NCBI GenBank assembly: GCA_021843755.1
Contig: JAKBWB010000045.1
Span: 47,260 to 111,259, forward strand
Direction of reading: 5' to 3'
Origin: Pseudomonadota bacterium
Lineage (GTDB): Bacteria > Pseudomonadota > Gammaproteobacteria > Steroidobacterales > Steroidobacteraceae
Length of the DNA: 64,000 nucleotides
In this document: positions 8,508 through 17,906 of the stretch, piece by piece
How the letters are laid out: every line of letters starts with the position of its first letter
Numbering within the stretch: position 1 is the first letter of the stretch
Notes under the pieces: generated by a model
Told to the model about the DNA's origin: nothing
The model's database searches: none
What the model saw: only the letters and a program-made list of their open reading frames with translations
Program-made: the position numbers and the translations under genes

Positions 8508-10358
8508 TCAGCGCTCGAGGCTCCGGCAGAAGCAGTAAGCGTACATCTGCCCGCGCGTCCCGAAACGCGCCATCGTCTCCAGCGCGTGCGCGTAGGGCCG
8601 AAGTGGCGCGGCGAACGCCATGAGGCCCGGCATGTGCAGCCGCGGCCCGAACAGATCGACCGCCGTCAATGCCGCGCGCGTCTGCGCGCGCTGCAGCAGC
8701 TGCTGCGTCCACGACAGGTGTGGACGGATGAACGCCACCCGGTAGTTCTTGATCTTGGCCAGACGCGCCGCGGCGCGCACCGCATCCTCGAGCGTGCCCA
8801 AGTGATCGACCAGGCCGATGTGCCGCGCAGCCGCGCCGGACCAGACACGGCCCTGCCCAATCGCGTTCACCTGCGCATCCGTCATGTGACGCCCCGCAGC
8901 CACGCGCGCCACGAACTGCGCGTAACCGCGATCGATCTGCGAGCGAATCAGCACGCGGGCCTGCGGGCCGAGCGGCTGCCCGATGGCGAGCGCTCCGGCC
9001 AGCGGCGTCGTACCCACCCCGTCGCTGTGCACACCGATCTTGGCGAGGGCCTTGCGGAACGTCGGGATGATCGCGAAGATGCCGATGGAGCCGGTAATGG
9101 TCGCGGGGCTGGCCCAGATCTGGTTGGCCGGCGCCGCGATGTAATAACCGCCGGAGGCGGCCAGATCGCCCATCGAGACCACCAGCGGCTTGCCGGCGCG
9201 GCGCAGCGCGACCAGCTGGTGATAGATCTCCTCGGCGGCGGTGACGCTGCCGCCGGGGCTGTCGATGCGCAGCACCACCGCCTTGATGCGCTTGTCGCGG
9301 CGTGCCGCGCTGATCAGCTGCGAGAGCGAGGCCCCGCCGATGCGTCCGGGCGGCTGCTCGCCGTTGAGAATGGTGCCCGAGGCGACAATCACTCCGACGC
9401 AGGGCTTGCCCGCGCCTTCGGCTCGCCGCCGGGCGCGTACGACCTGCGCATAGGCCTGAGCGGAGATGGCGTTGAATGAGCCGTCCTTGCCCGCCCCGAC
9501 CAGCGCGGCCACGCGCTGCTCGAACTGGACCGGGTTGGCCAGAGCGGTCACCAAATGATCCTGCAACGCCACCTCGGCCGCATCGCCGTGCGCGGCGGGC
9601 ACCGTCTTGGTCAGCGAAGCGACATACCGCGCGATCGCGTCCCCCGGCAGGGCGCGCGCCGCGCTCACCTGGCGCTGGTACGTCGACCACATCGAGTCCA
9701 GATAGGCCACGGCCTGCTTGTGATCGGCCTTGGACATGCCCTCGCGCGTGAAGATCTCCACGGCGCTCTTGTACTTGCCGATGCGGAACACGTGCACGTG
9801 CACCCCGAGCTTCTTCAGCAGCCCCGCGAAGTACAGCTGATACTGCCCGAAGCCGCGAATCAGCACGTAGCCGCTCGGCGCGAGGTAGATCTGGCTCGCG
9901 TGGGCGGCAAGGAAGTACTGATCCTGATCATACGTGTCGCCGTAGGCGAGCACCGGCTTGCCGCTGGCGCGGAACACGTCGATGGCGCGGGCGAGTTCCT
10001 CGAGCTCCGGCAGACCGGCGCTGTCCATGTCATCGAGATCGAGCACCAGCACGCGGATGCGATTGTCGTGCGCCGCGCCGCGGATCGCCGCCACGAGCCG
10101 CCACAGCGAGGTCTGATCCACCGCGCCGGACTGGGCTGTCTCGATGGCGCGCTCGAGCGGGTTGCCCGCGAGCTGCTCGACCAGCTGTCCCTGCGGGGCA
10201 ACCACCAGCGCCGCCCGCTGCGGCACGGCCGGCAGCGACTTGTGCAGCACCCCGATGATCAGGACGGCCAACGCCAGCAGCAACACCAGCTGCAGAACCT
10301 TGCGCAGCGCGTCCAGACCGCGCCAGAGGCCGAGGAGGATCTTGCGCACGCTCGCCAC
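8508..10358 (-). CDS. sppA: Signal peptide peptidase SppA, 67K type
   Basis: A 616-residue membrane-anchored serine protease with tandem SppA domains. An N-terminal helix (VLQLVLLLALAVLIIGVL) anchors it in the inner membrane. The catalytic Lys is in RIGKYKSAVEIF in the first domain and the nucleophile Ser is in GDLAASGGYYIA in the second, the arrangement of the long gammaproteobacterial form that degrades cleaved signal peptides. The start is GTG 10358, eleven bases after the rplS stop, so it may be cotranscribed with the ribosomal operon. Its end is eight bases from the convergent tdh. Confidence 0.95.
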   Translation of the reverse strand: MASVRKILLGLWRGLDALRKVLQLVLLLALAVLIIGVLHKSLPAVPQRAALVVAPQGQLVEQLAGNPLERAIETAQSGAVDQTSLWRLVAAIRGAAHDNRIRVLVLDLDDMDSAGLPELEELARAIDVFRASGKPVLAYGDTYDQDQYFLAAHASQIYLAPSGYVLIRGFGQYQLYFAGLLKKLGVHVHVFRIGKYKSAVEIFTREGMSKADHKQAVAYLDSMWSTYQRQVSAARALPGDAIARYVASLTKTVPAAHGDAAEVALQDHLVTALANPVQFEQRVAALVGAGKDGSFNAISAQAYAQVVRARRRAEGAGKPCVGVIVASGTILNGEQPPGRIGGASLSQLISAARRDKRIKAVVLRIDSPGGSVTAAEEIYHQLVALRRAGKPLVVSMGDLAASGGYYIAAPANQIWASPATITGSIGIFAIIPTFRKALAKIGVHSDGVGTTPLAGALAIGQPLGPQARVLIRSQIDRGYAQFVARVAAGRHMTDAQVNAIGQGRVWSGAAARHIGLVDHLGTLEDAVRAAARLAKIKNYRVAFIRPHLSWTQQLLQRAQTRAALTAVDLFGPRLHMPGLMAFAAPLRPYAHALETMARFGTRGQMYAYCFCRSLER

Positions 10359-10369
10359 CTTGCGGCCCG

Positions 10370-10714
10370 TCAGATCTTCTCTTCGATTCTCGCCGCCTTG
10401 CCCGAGCGTTCGCGCAGATAATAGAGCTTCGCGCGACGCACGTTGCCGCGGCGCTTGACCGCGATGTCGCTGATCGCCGGGCTGTAGGTCTGGAAGACGC
10501 GCTCGACGCCTTCGCCGTGGGAGATCTTGCGCACCGTGAACGAGGAATTCAGGCCACGGTTGCTGCGGGCGATCACCACGCCCTCGTACGCCTGGACACG
10601 CTCGCGCTCGCCTTCGACGACTTTCACCTGCACGACCACGGTATCGCCGGGCTTGAAGTCCGGAACCTTGCGGGTCATGCGCTCTTTTTCGAGTTGCTGA
10701 ACGATATGACTCAT
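10370..10714 (-). CDS. rplS: 50S ribosomal protein L19
   Basis: A 114-residue protein with typical L19 landmarks: [51 protein letters not shown] and the basic C-terminus [18 protein letters not shown]19 sits at the 30S-50S interface. The ATG at 10714 overlaps the trmD stop in an ATGA arrangement, indicating translational coupling; an upstream in-frame ATG at 10726 lies inside trmD and is unlikely. Last gene of rpsP-rimM-trmD-rplS. Confidence 0.97.
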   Translation of the reverse strand: MSHIVQQLEKERMTRKVPDFKPGDTVVVQVKVVEGERERVQAYEGVVIARSNRGLNSSFTVRKISHGEGVERVFQTYSPAISDIAVKRRGNVRRAKLYYLRERSGKAARIEEKI

Positions 10715-11481
10715 TGCTTCATCCATCCTCGATCGTCGCCTCCAGCCGCATCGAGCGGCGGAAGCTCATTCAATATCTGCTGCGCCTCGCCCGAGAGCAC
10801 CCGCCCCCGGACCAGGTCCGGGCGACGGCGCCACGTGCGCGCCACGGACTGCTCCAGCCGCCAGCGCTCGATCTCGGCGTGATTGCCGCAGCGTAGCACC
10901 TTCGGCACCGCCAGGCCCTCGAATATCTCCGGCCGCGTGTAGTGCGGCCAGTCGAGCAGCCCCTGCGAGAACGAATCCAACTCGCTCGAGCGCTCATCGC
11001 CGAGCACCCCGGGCAGCAGCCGCGCCACCGCGTCGATCACCACCAGCGCCGGCACTTCTCCGCCCGAGAGCACGTAATCCCCGATCGACAGCTCCCGGTC
11101 GATCCCGAGTTCGATCACGCGCTCATCCAAACCTTCGTAGCGACCCGCCACGAGCAGCAGGCCCGGCAGCGCCGCGAGCGAGCGCGCCACGGCCTGCGTG
11201 AACGGCTCCCCCTGCGCCGAGAGGCACACCCGGGGGCTCCCGGGCGGCAGACGCGCAGCGGCGGCCCGGATGGCCGCGAGCATCGGCTCGGGCTTGAGCA
11301 CCATCCCGGGTCCGCCGCCATACGGCCGATCGTCGACCGTCCGGTGAGCATCGCGCGTGTGAGCGCGCGGATCCTCCGTCCCCACCGCGAGCCGCCCGCT
11401 CTCGAGCGCGCGGCCCACGACGCCGAAGCGCAACGCGCCGCTGATCATCGGCGCAAACAGGGTGACCACTTCGATCTTCAT
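10711..11481 (-). CDS. trmD: tRNA (guanine-N1-)-methyltransferase
   Basis: A 256-residue SPOUT methyltransferase that makes m1G37 in tRNAs reading CNN/GNN codons and so prevents +1 frameshifting. Landmarks are [26 protein letters not shown] and [11 protein letters not shown] (trefoil-knot SAM site). The start [12 protein letters not shown] at 11481 is the family start; an in-frame codon four residues earlier is less likely. It lies between rimM and rplS in the usual order. Confidence 0.97.
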   Translation of the reverse strand: MKIEVVTLFAPMISGALRFGVVGRALESGRLAVGTEDPRAHTRDAHRTVDDRPYGGGPGMVLKPEPMLAAIRAAAARLPPGSPRVCLSAQGEPFTQAVARSLAALPGLLLVAGRYEGLDERVIELGIDRELSIGDYVLSGGEVPALVVIDAVARLLPGVLGDERSSELDSFSQGLLDWPHYTRPEIFEGLAVPKVLRCGNHAEIERWRLEQSVARTWRRRPDLVRGRVLSGEAQQILNELPPLDAAGGDDRGWMKQ

Positions 11482-11514
11482 CGACACGCACACTCGCGGC
11501 GCACTCGCCGCCGA

Positions 11515-12051
11515 TCAATCGAACTCGGCGGGCCAATCGACCCGCACCCGCCCGGCATTCAGCTCCACCTCGACCAGATGCGTCGGATCCGCAAGCACCC
11601 AGTGCTCGCGCAGCGCGCCGCCGTGCGCGCCCTCGCCGCAGCGCTCCTGCACCACCATGACGGCTCCCGCCGGCCCGTCAACGAAATAAGCCACCGTTCC
11701 CAACACGCGGCCCTCGGTGTTATACACCTCGAGCCCGATCAGATCGGCGCGGTAGAACTGCCGCGCCCCGAGCGCCGGCAGCGCCGCGCGCTCGACTTCG
11801 ATCAGCGCGCCCGCCAGCCGCGCGGCGGCGTCGCGGTCCTCGACGTTCGTCAGCCGCACCACTAGCCGCGCCCCGTGGGCGCGGGCCTCGGCCACCGTCA
11901 CCGTCCGGGTCTCGGCCCGGGAGCGCAGCCGCCAGGGGCGATACTTCAGCAGCGCCTCGGGCGGGTCGGTGTAGGACGACACGTGAACCCATCCGGCCAA
12001 GCCAAACGGCGCCCCGATACGCCCAAGCTCGACCCAGCCGCCTCGGCTCAC
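11515..12051 (-). CDS. rimM: Ribosome maturation factor RimM
   Basis: A 178-residue 30S assembly factor that binds S19 and helps mature the 16S rRNA head domain. The N-terminal barrel begins VELGRIGAPFGLAGWVHVSS; the PRC-barrel half contains FYRADLIGLEVYN and ends HLVEVELNAGRVRVDWP. The GTG start at 12051 is 25 bases after the rpsP stop, in the conserved operon order. Confidence 0.95.
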   Translation of the reverse strand: MSRGGWVELGRIGAPFGLAGWVHVSSYTDPPEALLKYRPWRLRSRAETRTVTVAEARAHGARLVVRLTNVEDRDAAARLAGALIEVERAALPALGARQFYRADLIGLEVYNTEGRVLGTVAYFVDGPAGAVMVVQERCGEGAHGGALREHWVLADPTHLVEVELNAGRVRVDWPAEFD

Positions 12052-12076
12052 GGCAGGCCCCGCGGCCGCCGGGCGG

Positions 12077-12331
12077 TCAGGCGCTCGCCTGCTTCCGATA
12101 CGAAGCGATCAGCGATCGGACGCGCTCACTCGGCTGGGCGCCGTGGCCCACCCAGTAATCGATACGGGCCAGGTCCAGCCTGAGCGGGGTCTCGCTTCGG
12201 CCGGCGATCGGGTTGAAAAACCCGACGTTCTCCAGGCTGGAGCCCCCCTGGCGCTTGCGGCTGTCCGTCACCACCACGTGATAAAAGGGCTGATTCCGCG
12301 CCCCGCGCCGGGTCAGGCGAATGGTTACCAT
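12077..12331 (-). CDS. rpsP: 30S ribosomal protein S16
   Basis: An 84-residue protein beginning MVTIRLTRRGARNQPFYHVV, followed by the conserved VTDSRKRQGG and ENVGFFNP segments. S16 is an assembly protein of the 30S body. First gene of the rpsP-rimM-trmD-rplS operon. A weak candidate -10, TAGAAT, lies on the minus strand at 12403-12398. In many relatives ffh is the next gene upstream; here 2.7 kb of other DNA intervenes. Confidence 0.97.
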   Translation of the reverse strand: MVTIRLTRRGARNQPFYHVVVTDSRKRQGGSSLENVGFFNPIAGRSETPLRLDLARIDYWVGHGAQPSERVRSLIASYRKQASA

Positions 12332-12740
12332 GGTCTTGTCGCTCTCAAGTGTCCGATCCGGGCGGGCCCGCGGCTCCGCCCCAAAAAAAGAGGGCGGATT
12401 CTACGGGCTTATGGCCCGCTCCGGAAGGGGCCCGGAGCACTTTTCCAGGAAGTGAAACCGTCTTGCTCCAGGCCGCTGAGGCATTTAAGAGGCCTTTTCC
12501 ACTGGCTGAGCGGCCTAGCTCAAGTATGGTACACCAAGTCCCTTTGGACTGTGCGGTCCGTGCGGGTTGTCGAGGTGCCCGGCAAGCAGCTCTTTCAGCG
12601 GCGTCTTGAAAACCATTGAGAACGTCCCACACCGTTACTGGGCCTCCGGGTAAAACCGCAGGCGAACCTTGTGCTTGTCCCGCTCTTAGTAGCGCGTCAA
12701 TATCCACCGCAACCGGCGCAGCACCATCATCGAATGTACC
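12332..12740. other. Intergenic region between rpsP and a divergent glycosyltransferase
   Basis: About 410 bases without a supported gene. It contains the rpsP leader, a run of seven A on the plus strand near 12382 and an 8-bp inverted repeat AGGCCGCT/AGCGGCCT (12470-12477 and 12509-12516). I see no coding remnant here. Confidence 0.5.
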
Positions 12741-13832
12741 GTGGGCAAGACCGTCAATATCCTCGGCTGGAACAACGGCAGTGGGCTCAGCCGCGATATT
12801 AATATTTTGCGCAGCATGCTCTCGGGGCTTGGCTGCGCGGTGTTCGTCAACAAAAATCTCGATGGCGGCACACGGAGTTCGCGTCTCGAGCGGGTACGCA
12901 GAGGCCTGCAAATGTCGAGGGCGAGCAAGGTAGCAGTGCGTTACGCAGGGATGAGGCCGCCTTTTGATTTGAACATTCACCTCGAAGATATCCAGGGGGG
13001 ATGCCTCTGGCTTGCCAAGCGTAACGTCTTGATCCCCAATCAGGAATGGTTCCGCGACTGGTGCCGCCCGTATCTGCCCCTGATCGATCAAGTCTGGGCC
13101 AAGACACACCTCGCGCAGCGGCTATTCTCGGCGCTCGGGTGCGATGCGCGGCTCATCGGATGGTCGAGCGTGGACCGCCAGTCGCCAGGAGGGGTCGATC
13201 AGAAAATGTTGACCGGATTGCACATCGCCGGTGCGAGCATGGCAAAAGGCACGGAGGCGGTACTGGATGTCTGGAGCCGCAACCCCGAGTGGCCCCTGCT
13301 GCGTGTGCTGCGACGGACGCGGGGGTATGGCGGTGGAATTCTCCCTTGGCGGGAGCGGGCGCTCGCGCCGAATATCCAGATCAGCACCGATCGGGTGGAT
13401 GAGGAGACGCTCCTGCGCTGGCAGAACGACAGTGCGCTGTGCATCTGCCCGAGCGAGGCGGAGGGCTTTGGTCACGTCATTGCCGAGGGCATGAGCGTCG
13501 CGGCAGTGGTTATCACCACCGATGCGCCGCCGATGAACGAGATGGTCACGCCGGGCACCGGCTTGCGGGTTGTGGTGGACCGAGCCGAGCCGATAGGTCT
13601 CGGCGAACGCTATATCGTCAATCCCGGCGATCTCGAGATCAAGATTCGCACGGCGCTTGATATGACGGCCGCCGAGCGTGAGGCCATGGGGCGGGCCGCC
13701 CGTGCGCGCTATGAGGCGATGACCAGGGCGTTTCGGGAACAGTTCAAGGAGTGCCTCGAGACGATTTTGTCAACGGCGGACGGGCGGGTGACCCGGATGA
13801 AACCGTCCGGCTCCGAAGCTGCTGAGGGATAA
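12741..13832 (+). CDS. Glycosyltransferase, GT-B (family 1/4-like)
   Basis: A 363-residue cytoplasmic glycosyltransferase. The C-terminal nucleotide-sugar-binding half holds ICPSEAEGFGHVIAEGMS, the E-x7-E type motif of GT1/GT4 enzymes, followed by AAVVITTDAPPMNEMV. The N-terminal half is divergent. The start is GTG 12741 (GKTVNILGWNNG), without an obvious ribosome binding site; the frame is closed upstream at 12690. Together with the following methyltransferase it separates rpsP from ffh, which are neighbours in many relatives, so it was probably inserted. Donor, acceptor and the glycan made are unknown. Confidence 0.8.
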   Translation: MGKTVNILGWNNGSGLSRDINILRSMLSGLGCAVFVNKNLDGGTRSSRLERVRRGLQMSRASKVAVRYAGMRPPFDLNIHLEDIQGGCLWLAKRNVLIPNQEWFRDWCRPYLPLIDQVWAKTHLAQRLFSALGCDARLIGWSSVDRQSPGGVDQKMLTGLHIAGASMAKGTEAVLDVWSRNPEWPLLRVLRRTRGYGGGILPWRERALAPNIQISTDRVDEETLLRWQNDSALCICPSEAEGFGHVIAEGMSVAAVVITTDAPPMNEMVTPGTGLRVVVDRAEPIGLGERYIVNPGDLEIKIRTALDMTAAEREAMGRAARARYEAMTRAFREQFKECLETILSTADGRVTRMKPSGSEAAEG

Positions 13833-13979
13833 GAGGTCTTTGTCCTCGGGCACGCTGTGGCCCCATCTCACGGAGCAGCACTTTGCAGCGTGGGTCGCCG
13901 GACTGGCCAGCAAGAGGGCATGCGCCATCGTATGGTCACGGTCTCTTGCTGCCTGAGCATTCGGAGGCACAGCGCTGCA

Positions 13980-14834
13980 TCAGGCTTGGTTGAACCGAAG
14001 CGGGTGATCTGGCGACTTCGGATCGTTTGGGCTGTCGAGGCTCGCGAGAGGCAATGACCGTCTGCGACGGGCGCTGCTCGGCGCTGCGCCGTGGACGAAG
14101 GTTATCTCCATGACGTTCGGAAGCCCGTCCGACGCGGCCTGACTAAAGTTGTTCCCGTGAACGTGAACGATTTGAAACTCTCGCTGCAGGCGTTTGACGG
14201 CGCTGCAAAACGTATCCCGAAGAGCGATCGTTTCGTGGAACTCAATGACGAGAGCCTTAATCCGGTCCGCATACCGCAAGATGTCGTCGATAATTGAGTA
14301 CTCACTTCCCGCGATGTCGATCTTGAGGAAGATGCGGTGTGATTTGGTCCTGCGGAACACTTTGTCGATCGTCGCATGCCCGGGTGTGCTGTTTCGAGCA
14401 TGAATGGCTTCCTCGAAGTGAATCGCCTGTGACGGAAAGAATATCCTATAGGATCGTAGGATCCGGCGGCGTCGGCGGACGTCAGACAGTGACGTGCGGC
14501 GCAGGAGCCACTTGATGATTCCGCGCTGGTATGCTCGCAAGAATCTTTGCTCTCCAACCGTGTGATCGTAAGCGTGAATTTCCACTTTGCTGTTGAGTTG
14601 CTTGAAATGTTCCTCGAAGGACCAGTCGGTGCTGACCCCAAATGAGAGGACCGCGTCGACTTCCTGCACGGTATCTTCTGGTACGACGTAACCTCCGTCG
14701 TGCTCGTTGCCTACCCGGATCAGGCCGTCGACGTCAACGGGCGCCAAGAACGCAAGATTCGGCGGAAGTGACTCCGATATCCGATCCGCGTCGTACTGGC
14801 CCTGGAAGGAGGTCTCGGTTTCTTCTGTAGTCAT
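13980..14834 (-). CDS. FkbM-family methyltransferase-like protein
   Basis: A 284-residue protein with an FkbM-type SAM methyltransferase core: RVGNEHDGGYVVPED, VDAVLSFGVSTDWSFEEHF (glycine-containing SAM loop), and RIFLKIDIAGSEYSIIDDIL with ALVIEFHE. Such enzymes commonly O-methylate sugars or polyketides and often sit with glycosyltransferases. Base composition is visibly less GC-rich than the surrounding ribosomal genes, suggesting acquisition. ATG 14834 is used; a longer GTG start at 14903 adds 23 residues and cannot be excluded, since neither has a clear ribosome binding site. It converges with the glycosyltransferase. Confidence 0.72.
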   Translation of the reverse strand: MTTEETETSFQGQYDADRISESLPPNLAFLAPVDVDGLIRVGNEHDGGYVVPEDTVQEVDAVLSFGVSTDWSFEEHFKQLNSKVEIHAYDHTVGEQRFLRAYQRGIIKWLLRRTSLSDVRRRRRILRSYRIFFPSQAIHFEEAIHARNSTPGHATIDKVFRRTKSHRIFLKIDIAGSEYSIIDDILRYADRIKALVIEFHETIALRDTFCSAVKRLQREFQIVHVHGNNFSQAASDGLPNVMEITFVHGAAPSSARRRRSLPLASLDSPNDPKSPDHPLRFNQA

Positions 14835-14964
14835 GGTCGTGTCGCGAAGGTGGTGGAAATTCGAAGACGCGTAGTCTCGGATATTGAATCTCAACGCAAC
14901 CACGGCGTTACAAGCACCGAGGACACTACGCCATGCGAAGCAGTACCATCGGATCGAAGCGGTA

Positions 14965-15009
14965 GCTTGGTCTATGCGTAGGTGGGCATAGACCGAGCCA
15001 CCTCTTTTT
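14965..15009 (+). terminator. Rho-independent-type hairpin with T-run
   Basis: A 13-bp stem with one G-T wobble (14965-14977 with 14986-14998; core GGTCTATGC/GCATAGACC), an 8-base loop, then CACCTCTTTTT on the plus strand. No plus-strand gene directly precedes it, since the FkbM gene is on the other strand. It may be a relic of the insertion event or act bidirectionally between the FkbM gene and the end of ffh. Confidence 0.6.
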
Positions 15010-15067
15010 GAGTGCCACTCCAGCCGTGCAAGATAGAGCTGTTACATATATGCAATGATTGGGTACA

Positions 15068-16408
15068 CTAGCGCATCCGGCCCTGCAGTGCCCCGAGCAG
15101 CTGGCGCATGCGCCCGCCGCGCATCTGCTTCATCATCTTCTGCATCTGCAGGAACTGCTTCATCAGCCGGTTCACGTCCTGAACCTGCACGCCCGCGCCG
15201 CGCGCGATGCGCCTGCGGCGCGAGCCGTCGATGATGGCGGGCGAGACCCGCTCACGCGGCGTCATGGAATTGATGATCGCAATCTGGCGGCGCACGTCCT
15301 GATCGGCCTGGTCGGGCCTGACGCCGCCCTTCTGTGCCGCGGTGGGAAGCTTGTCCATCAGCGAGGCCATCCCACCCATCTTCTGCAGCTGCTCGAGCTG
15401 GGCCTTCAGATCCCCCAGGTGAAATCCCTTGCCCCGGGCGACCTTGCGCGCCAGGCGCTCGGCGGACTCGCGATCGACCTGGCGGTTCACCTGCTCGACC
15501 AGGCTGACCACGTCCCCCATGCCCAGAATGCGCGAGGCCATGCGCTCGGGATCGAACGGGGCCAGCGCATCGGTCTTCTCGCCGACGCCCACGAATACGA
15601 TGGGCTGGCCGGTGACCTGGCGCACCGACAGCGCGGCGCCGCCGCGCGCATCGCCGTCAGCCTTGGTCAATATGATGCCGGTCAGCTCGAGCGCCGCCGC
15701 GAAGGCTCGCGCCGCATTGACCGCGTCCTGGCCCGCCATCGCGTCCACCACGAACAGGCGTTCGGCCGGATGGACGGCCTGATCGATCTGGCGCACCTCC
15801 TCCATGAGCGCCTCATCGACGTGCAGCCGTCCGGCGGTGTCGACGATGAGTACGTCGAACACCCCCCGACGGGCCTGCTCGAGCGCCCAGCGCGCGATCT
15901 CGGCCGGCGCCAGGGCCGCGTCGGCGGGCAGGTAATGCGCCTGAACCTGCTCGGCCAGCCGCTCGAGCTGCAGCATGGCGGCAGGCCGGCGTACGTCGGT
16001 GCTCACCAGCGCCACCCGCTTGCCCTGGGACTCGATGAGCCAGCGGGCGAGCTTGGCGCTGGTGGTGGTCTTGCCCGCCCCCTGCAGGCCGGCCAGCAGC
16101 ACGACCACCGGCGGCTGGGCCCGCAGCTGCAAGCCCCCGCCCTGCGTGCCCATGAGTGCCACCAGCTCGCGGTGCAGGATCCCGATGAAAGCCTGTCCCG
16201 GCGTGAGGCTCCCGGCCACTTCGGCCCCGAGCGCGCGGGCCTTGACCGCATCGATGAAGGTTCTGACCACCGGCAGCGCCACATCGGCCTCGAGCAGCGC
16301 CATGCGCACCTCGCGCAGGGCCTCCGCGACGTTCTGCTCGGTGATCCGTCCGCGGCCGCGCAGGGCCTCGACGGTGCGGGACAGGCGTGATGTAAGGGTA
16401 TCGAACAT
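15068..16408 (-). CDS. ffh: Signal recognition particle protein Ffh
   Basis: A 446-residue SRP GTPase that delivers inner-membrane proteins cotranslationally to FtsY and SecYEG. The N domain starts MFDTLTSRLSRTVEAL. The G domain shows GLQGAGKTTTSAKLA, DTAGRLH and TKADGDARGG. The Met-rich M domain (FLQMQKMMKQMRGGRM) binds 4.5S RNA and signal peptides. ATG 16408 was chosen by homology; the open frame continues upstream without family similarity. A perfect TATAAT lies 25 bases upstream. Confidence 0.97.
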   Translation of the reverse strand: MFDTLTSRLSRTVEALRGRGRITEQNVAEALREVRMALLEADVALPVVRTFIDAVKARALGAEVAGSLTPGQAFIGILHRELVALMGTQGGGLQLRAQPPVVVLLAGLQGAGKTTTSAKLARWLIESQGKRVALVSTDVRRPAAMLQLERLAEQVQAHYLPADAALAPAEIARWALEQARRGVFDVLIVDTAGRLHVDEALMEEVRQIDQAVHPAERLFVVDAMAGQDAVNAARAFAAALELTGIILTKADGDARGGAALSVRQVTGQPIVFVGVGEKTDALAPFDPERMASRILGMGDVVSLVEQVNRQVDRESAERLARKVARGKGFHLGDLKAQLEQLQKMGGMASLMDKLPTAAQKGGVRPDQADQDVRRQIAIINSMTPRERVSPAIIDGSRRRRIARGAGVQVQDVNRLMKQFLQMQKMMKQMRGGRMRQLLGALQGRMR

Positions 16409-16432
16409 GTGACGAATCCGCTCCGGGCGGCC

Positions 16433-16438
16433 ATTATA
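16433..16438 (-). promoter_or_regulatory. -10 hexamer of the ffh promoter
   Basis: TATAAT on the minus strand, an exact consensus, 25 bases before the ffh ATG. The -35 region has no clear match. It lies in the 211-base divergent spacer shared with the CorC-like gene. Confidence 0.55.
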
Positions 16439-16619
16439 GGGCGGGAGCCTGCCGGGCATTCGACCGCCGTGACGAGCGTGGCCCACCGCGAGCAAATCGC
16501 AGCGATTCGGTTGCGCCGCGGCGCCGGACGGCGCGGCGCCCGCACTCGTGTGAAGATGCCGGTGGGCGGGCCGCACCCGAGGCATCCCGCCCCGGACAGG
16601 CCCTGAGGAGGGCTTTCGC

Positions 16620-17906
16620 TTGATCGCTACAACCGTTCCGCTGCTGCTGCTGGTCCTGCTGTGGCTGGTGGCGCTCATCGCCTTCTCCTCGGGTACCGAG
16701 GTGGCGATGCTCTCGGTGAACCGCTACCGCATCCGCCATCGTGCCCAATCGGGTCAGAGCCGCGCGCAGCTGCTCGAGCGGCTGCTGCGCAAGCCCGAGG
16801 ACTGGCTCGGCGCGAATCTCGTCATTGTCGCGGCCGCCAACGTGTTCGCCTCGGCCGTCGCGACGCTGCTCGCCCAGCGGACCGGCTATCGCTACGCGGT
16901 GCCGGTCACCAGCGTGCTGCTGACGCTGGTGGTGATCGTGTTCGGCGAGCTGACGCCGAAGATCTTCGCCGCGGCGCACCCGGAAACCTCGGCGCTGCGC
17001 GCCGCGCGCATCTACCGGGCGCTGGTGTTCCTCGCCCGCCCGTTCCTGTCGGTCACCAACGGCATCTCCTACGGACTGCTGCGCATGCTCGGGGTGGTCA
17101 AGACCGCCCCGGCGGCCCAGACCCTGAGCACCGAGGAGCTGCGCACCGCGGTGGCCGAGGCCGGCCCGATGATTCCGGCGCGGCACCGCCAGATGCTGCT
17201 GTCGATCCTGGATCTCGGCCACGTGACCGTCAACGACATCATGATCCCGCGCCAGGAGATCGCCGGCATCGACCTCGCCCAGAGTTGGGACGATGTGCTC
17301 GAGCAGCTCGGGCGCACCCCGCACACACGCCTGCCGGTTTACGACGGGCAGCTCGACAACCTGATCGGCGTGCTGCACATGAAGCGCATCGCGCACGAGC
17401 TGGTCCGCGAGAGCCTCACCCGGGAGCGGCTGTTGGAGATGGCGCGGGCCCGCGAGCCGTATTTCATTCCCGAGGGAACCCCGCTCAACGTGCAGCTCGC
17501 GCACTTTCAGCACAATCGCCGCCGGCTCGCCTTCGTGGTCAATGAATACGGCGACATCGAGGGCCTGGTGACGCTCGAGGACATCCTGGAGGAGATCGTC
17601 GGGGAGTTCACCAGCGACCCGGCGACCATCTCGCACCGCGACATCCACACCGAGCAGCCGGGGGTGTTCATCATCAACGCCAGCGCCACGCTGCGCGCGG
17701 TGAATCGCGCCCTGCAGTGGCAACTGCCCACCGACGGGCCGAAGACGCTCAATGGGCTGCTGCTGGAGCGGCTCGAGACCATCCCGGCCCCGGGCACGAC
17801 CCTGAAGGTCGGCCCTTATCTGTTCGAGGTGCTCCAGATCGCCGACAACGCGATCAAGACCGTGCGGGTGCGCGCGCCGCTGGTCCAGGCCGCGGCGAGG
17901 AGCTGA
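16620..17906 (+). CDS. CNNM/CorC (YfjD-like) transporter family protein
   Basis: A 428-residue protein with an N-terminal DUF21/CNNM membrane domain (three to four helices, IAFSSGTEVAMLSVNRYR and VFGELTPKIFAA), a CBS pair (NDIMIPRQEIAGID and NEYGDIEGLVTLEDILEEIV), and a C-terminal CorC_HlyC domain. Family members are linked to magnesium or cobalt efflux. YfjD sits beside ffh in E. coli too, so the placement is conserved. The start is TTG 16620, supported by GAGGAGGG about eight bases upstream. Its 3' end overlaps the convergent radA by 53 bases. Confidence 0.9.
   Translation: MIATTVPLLLLVLLWLVALIAFSSGTEVAMLSVNRYRIRHRAQSGQSRAQLLERLLRKPEDWLGANLVIVAAANVFASAVATLLAQRTGYRYAVPVTSVLLTLVVIVFGELTPKIFAAAHPETSALRAARIYRALVFLARPFLSVTNGISYGLLRMLGVVKTAPAAQTLSTEELRTAVAEAGPMIPARHRQMLLSILDLGHVTVNDIMIPRQEIAGIDLAQSWDDVLEQLGRTPHTRLPVYDGQLDNLIGVLHMKRIAHELVRESLTRERLLEMARAREPYFIPEGTPLNVQLAHFQHNRRRLAFVVNEYGDIEGLVTLEDILEEIVGEFTSDPATISHRDIHTEQPGVFIINASATLRAVNRALQWQLPTDGPKTLNGLLLERLETIPAPGTTLKVGPYLFEVLQIADNAIKTVRVRAPLVQAAARS

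Noticed and set aside
12470..12516. 8-bp inverted repeat AGGCCGCT/AGCGGCCT upstream of the glycosyltransferase
   Set aside because: The arms are 31 bases apart in GC-rich DNA and there is no T-run, so it does not qualify as terminator or operator.
12345..13109. Minus-strand open frame across the glycosyltransferase 5' region
   Set aside because: Translation has no recognisable motif and overlaps a gene with clear GT-B motifs on the other strand.
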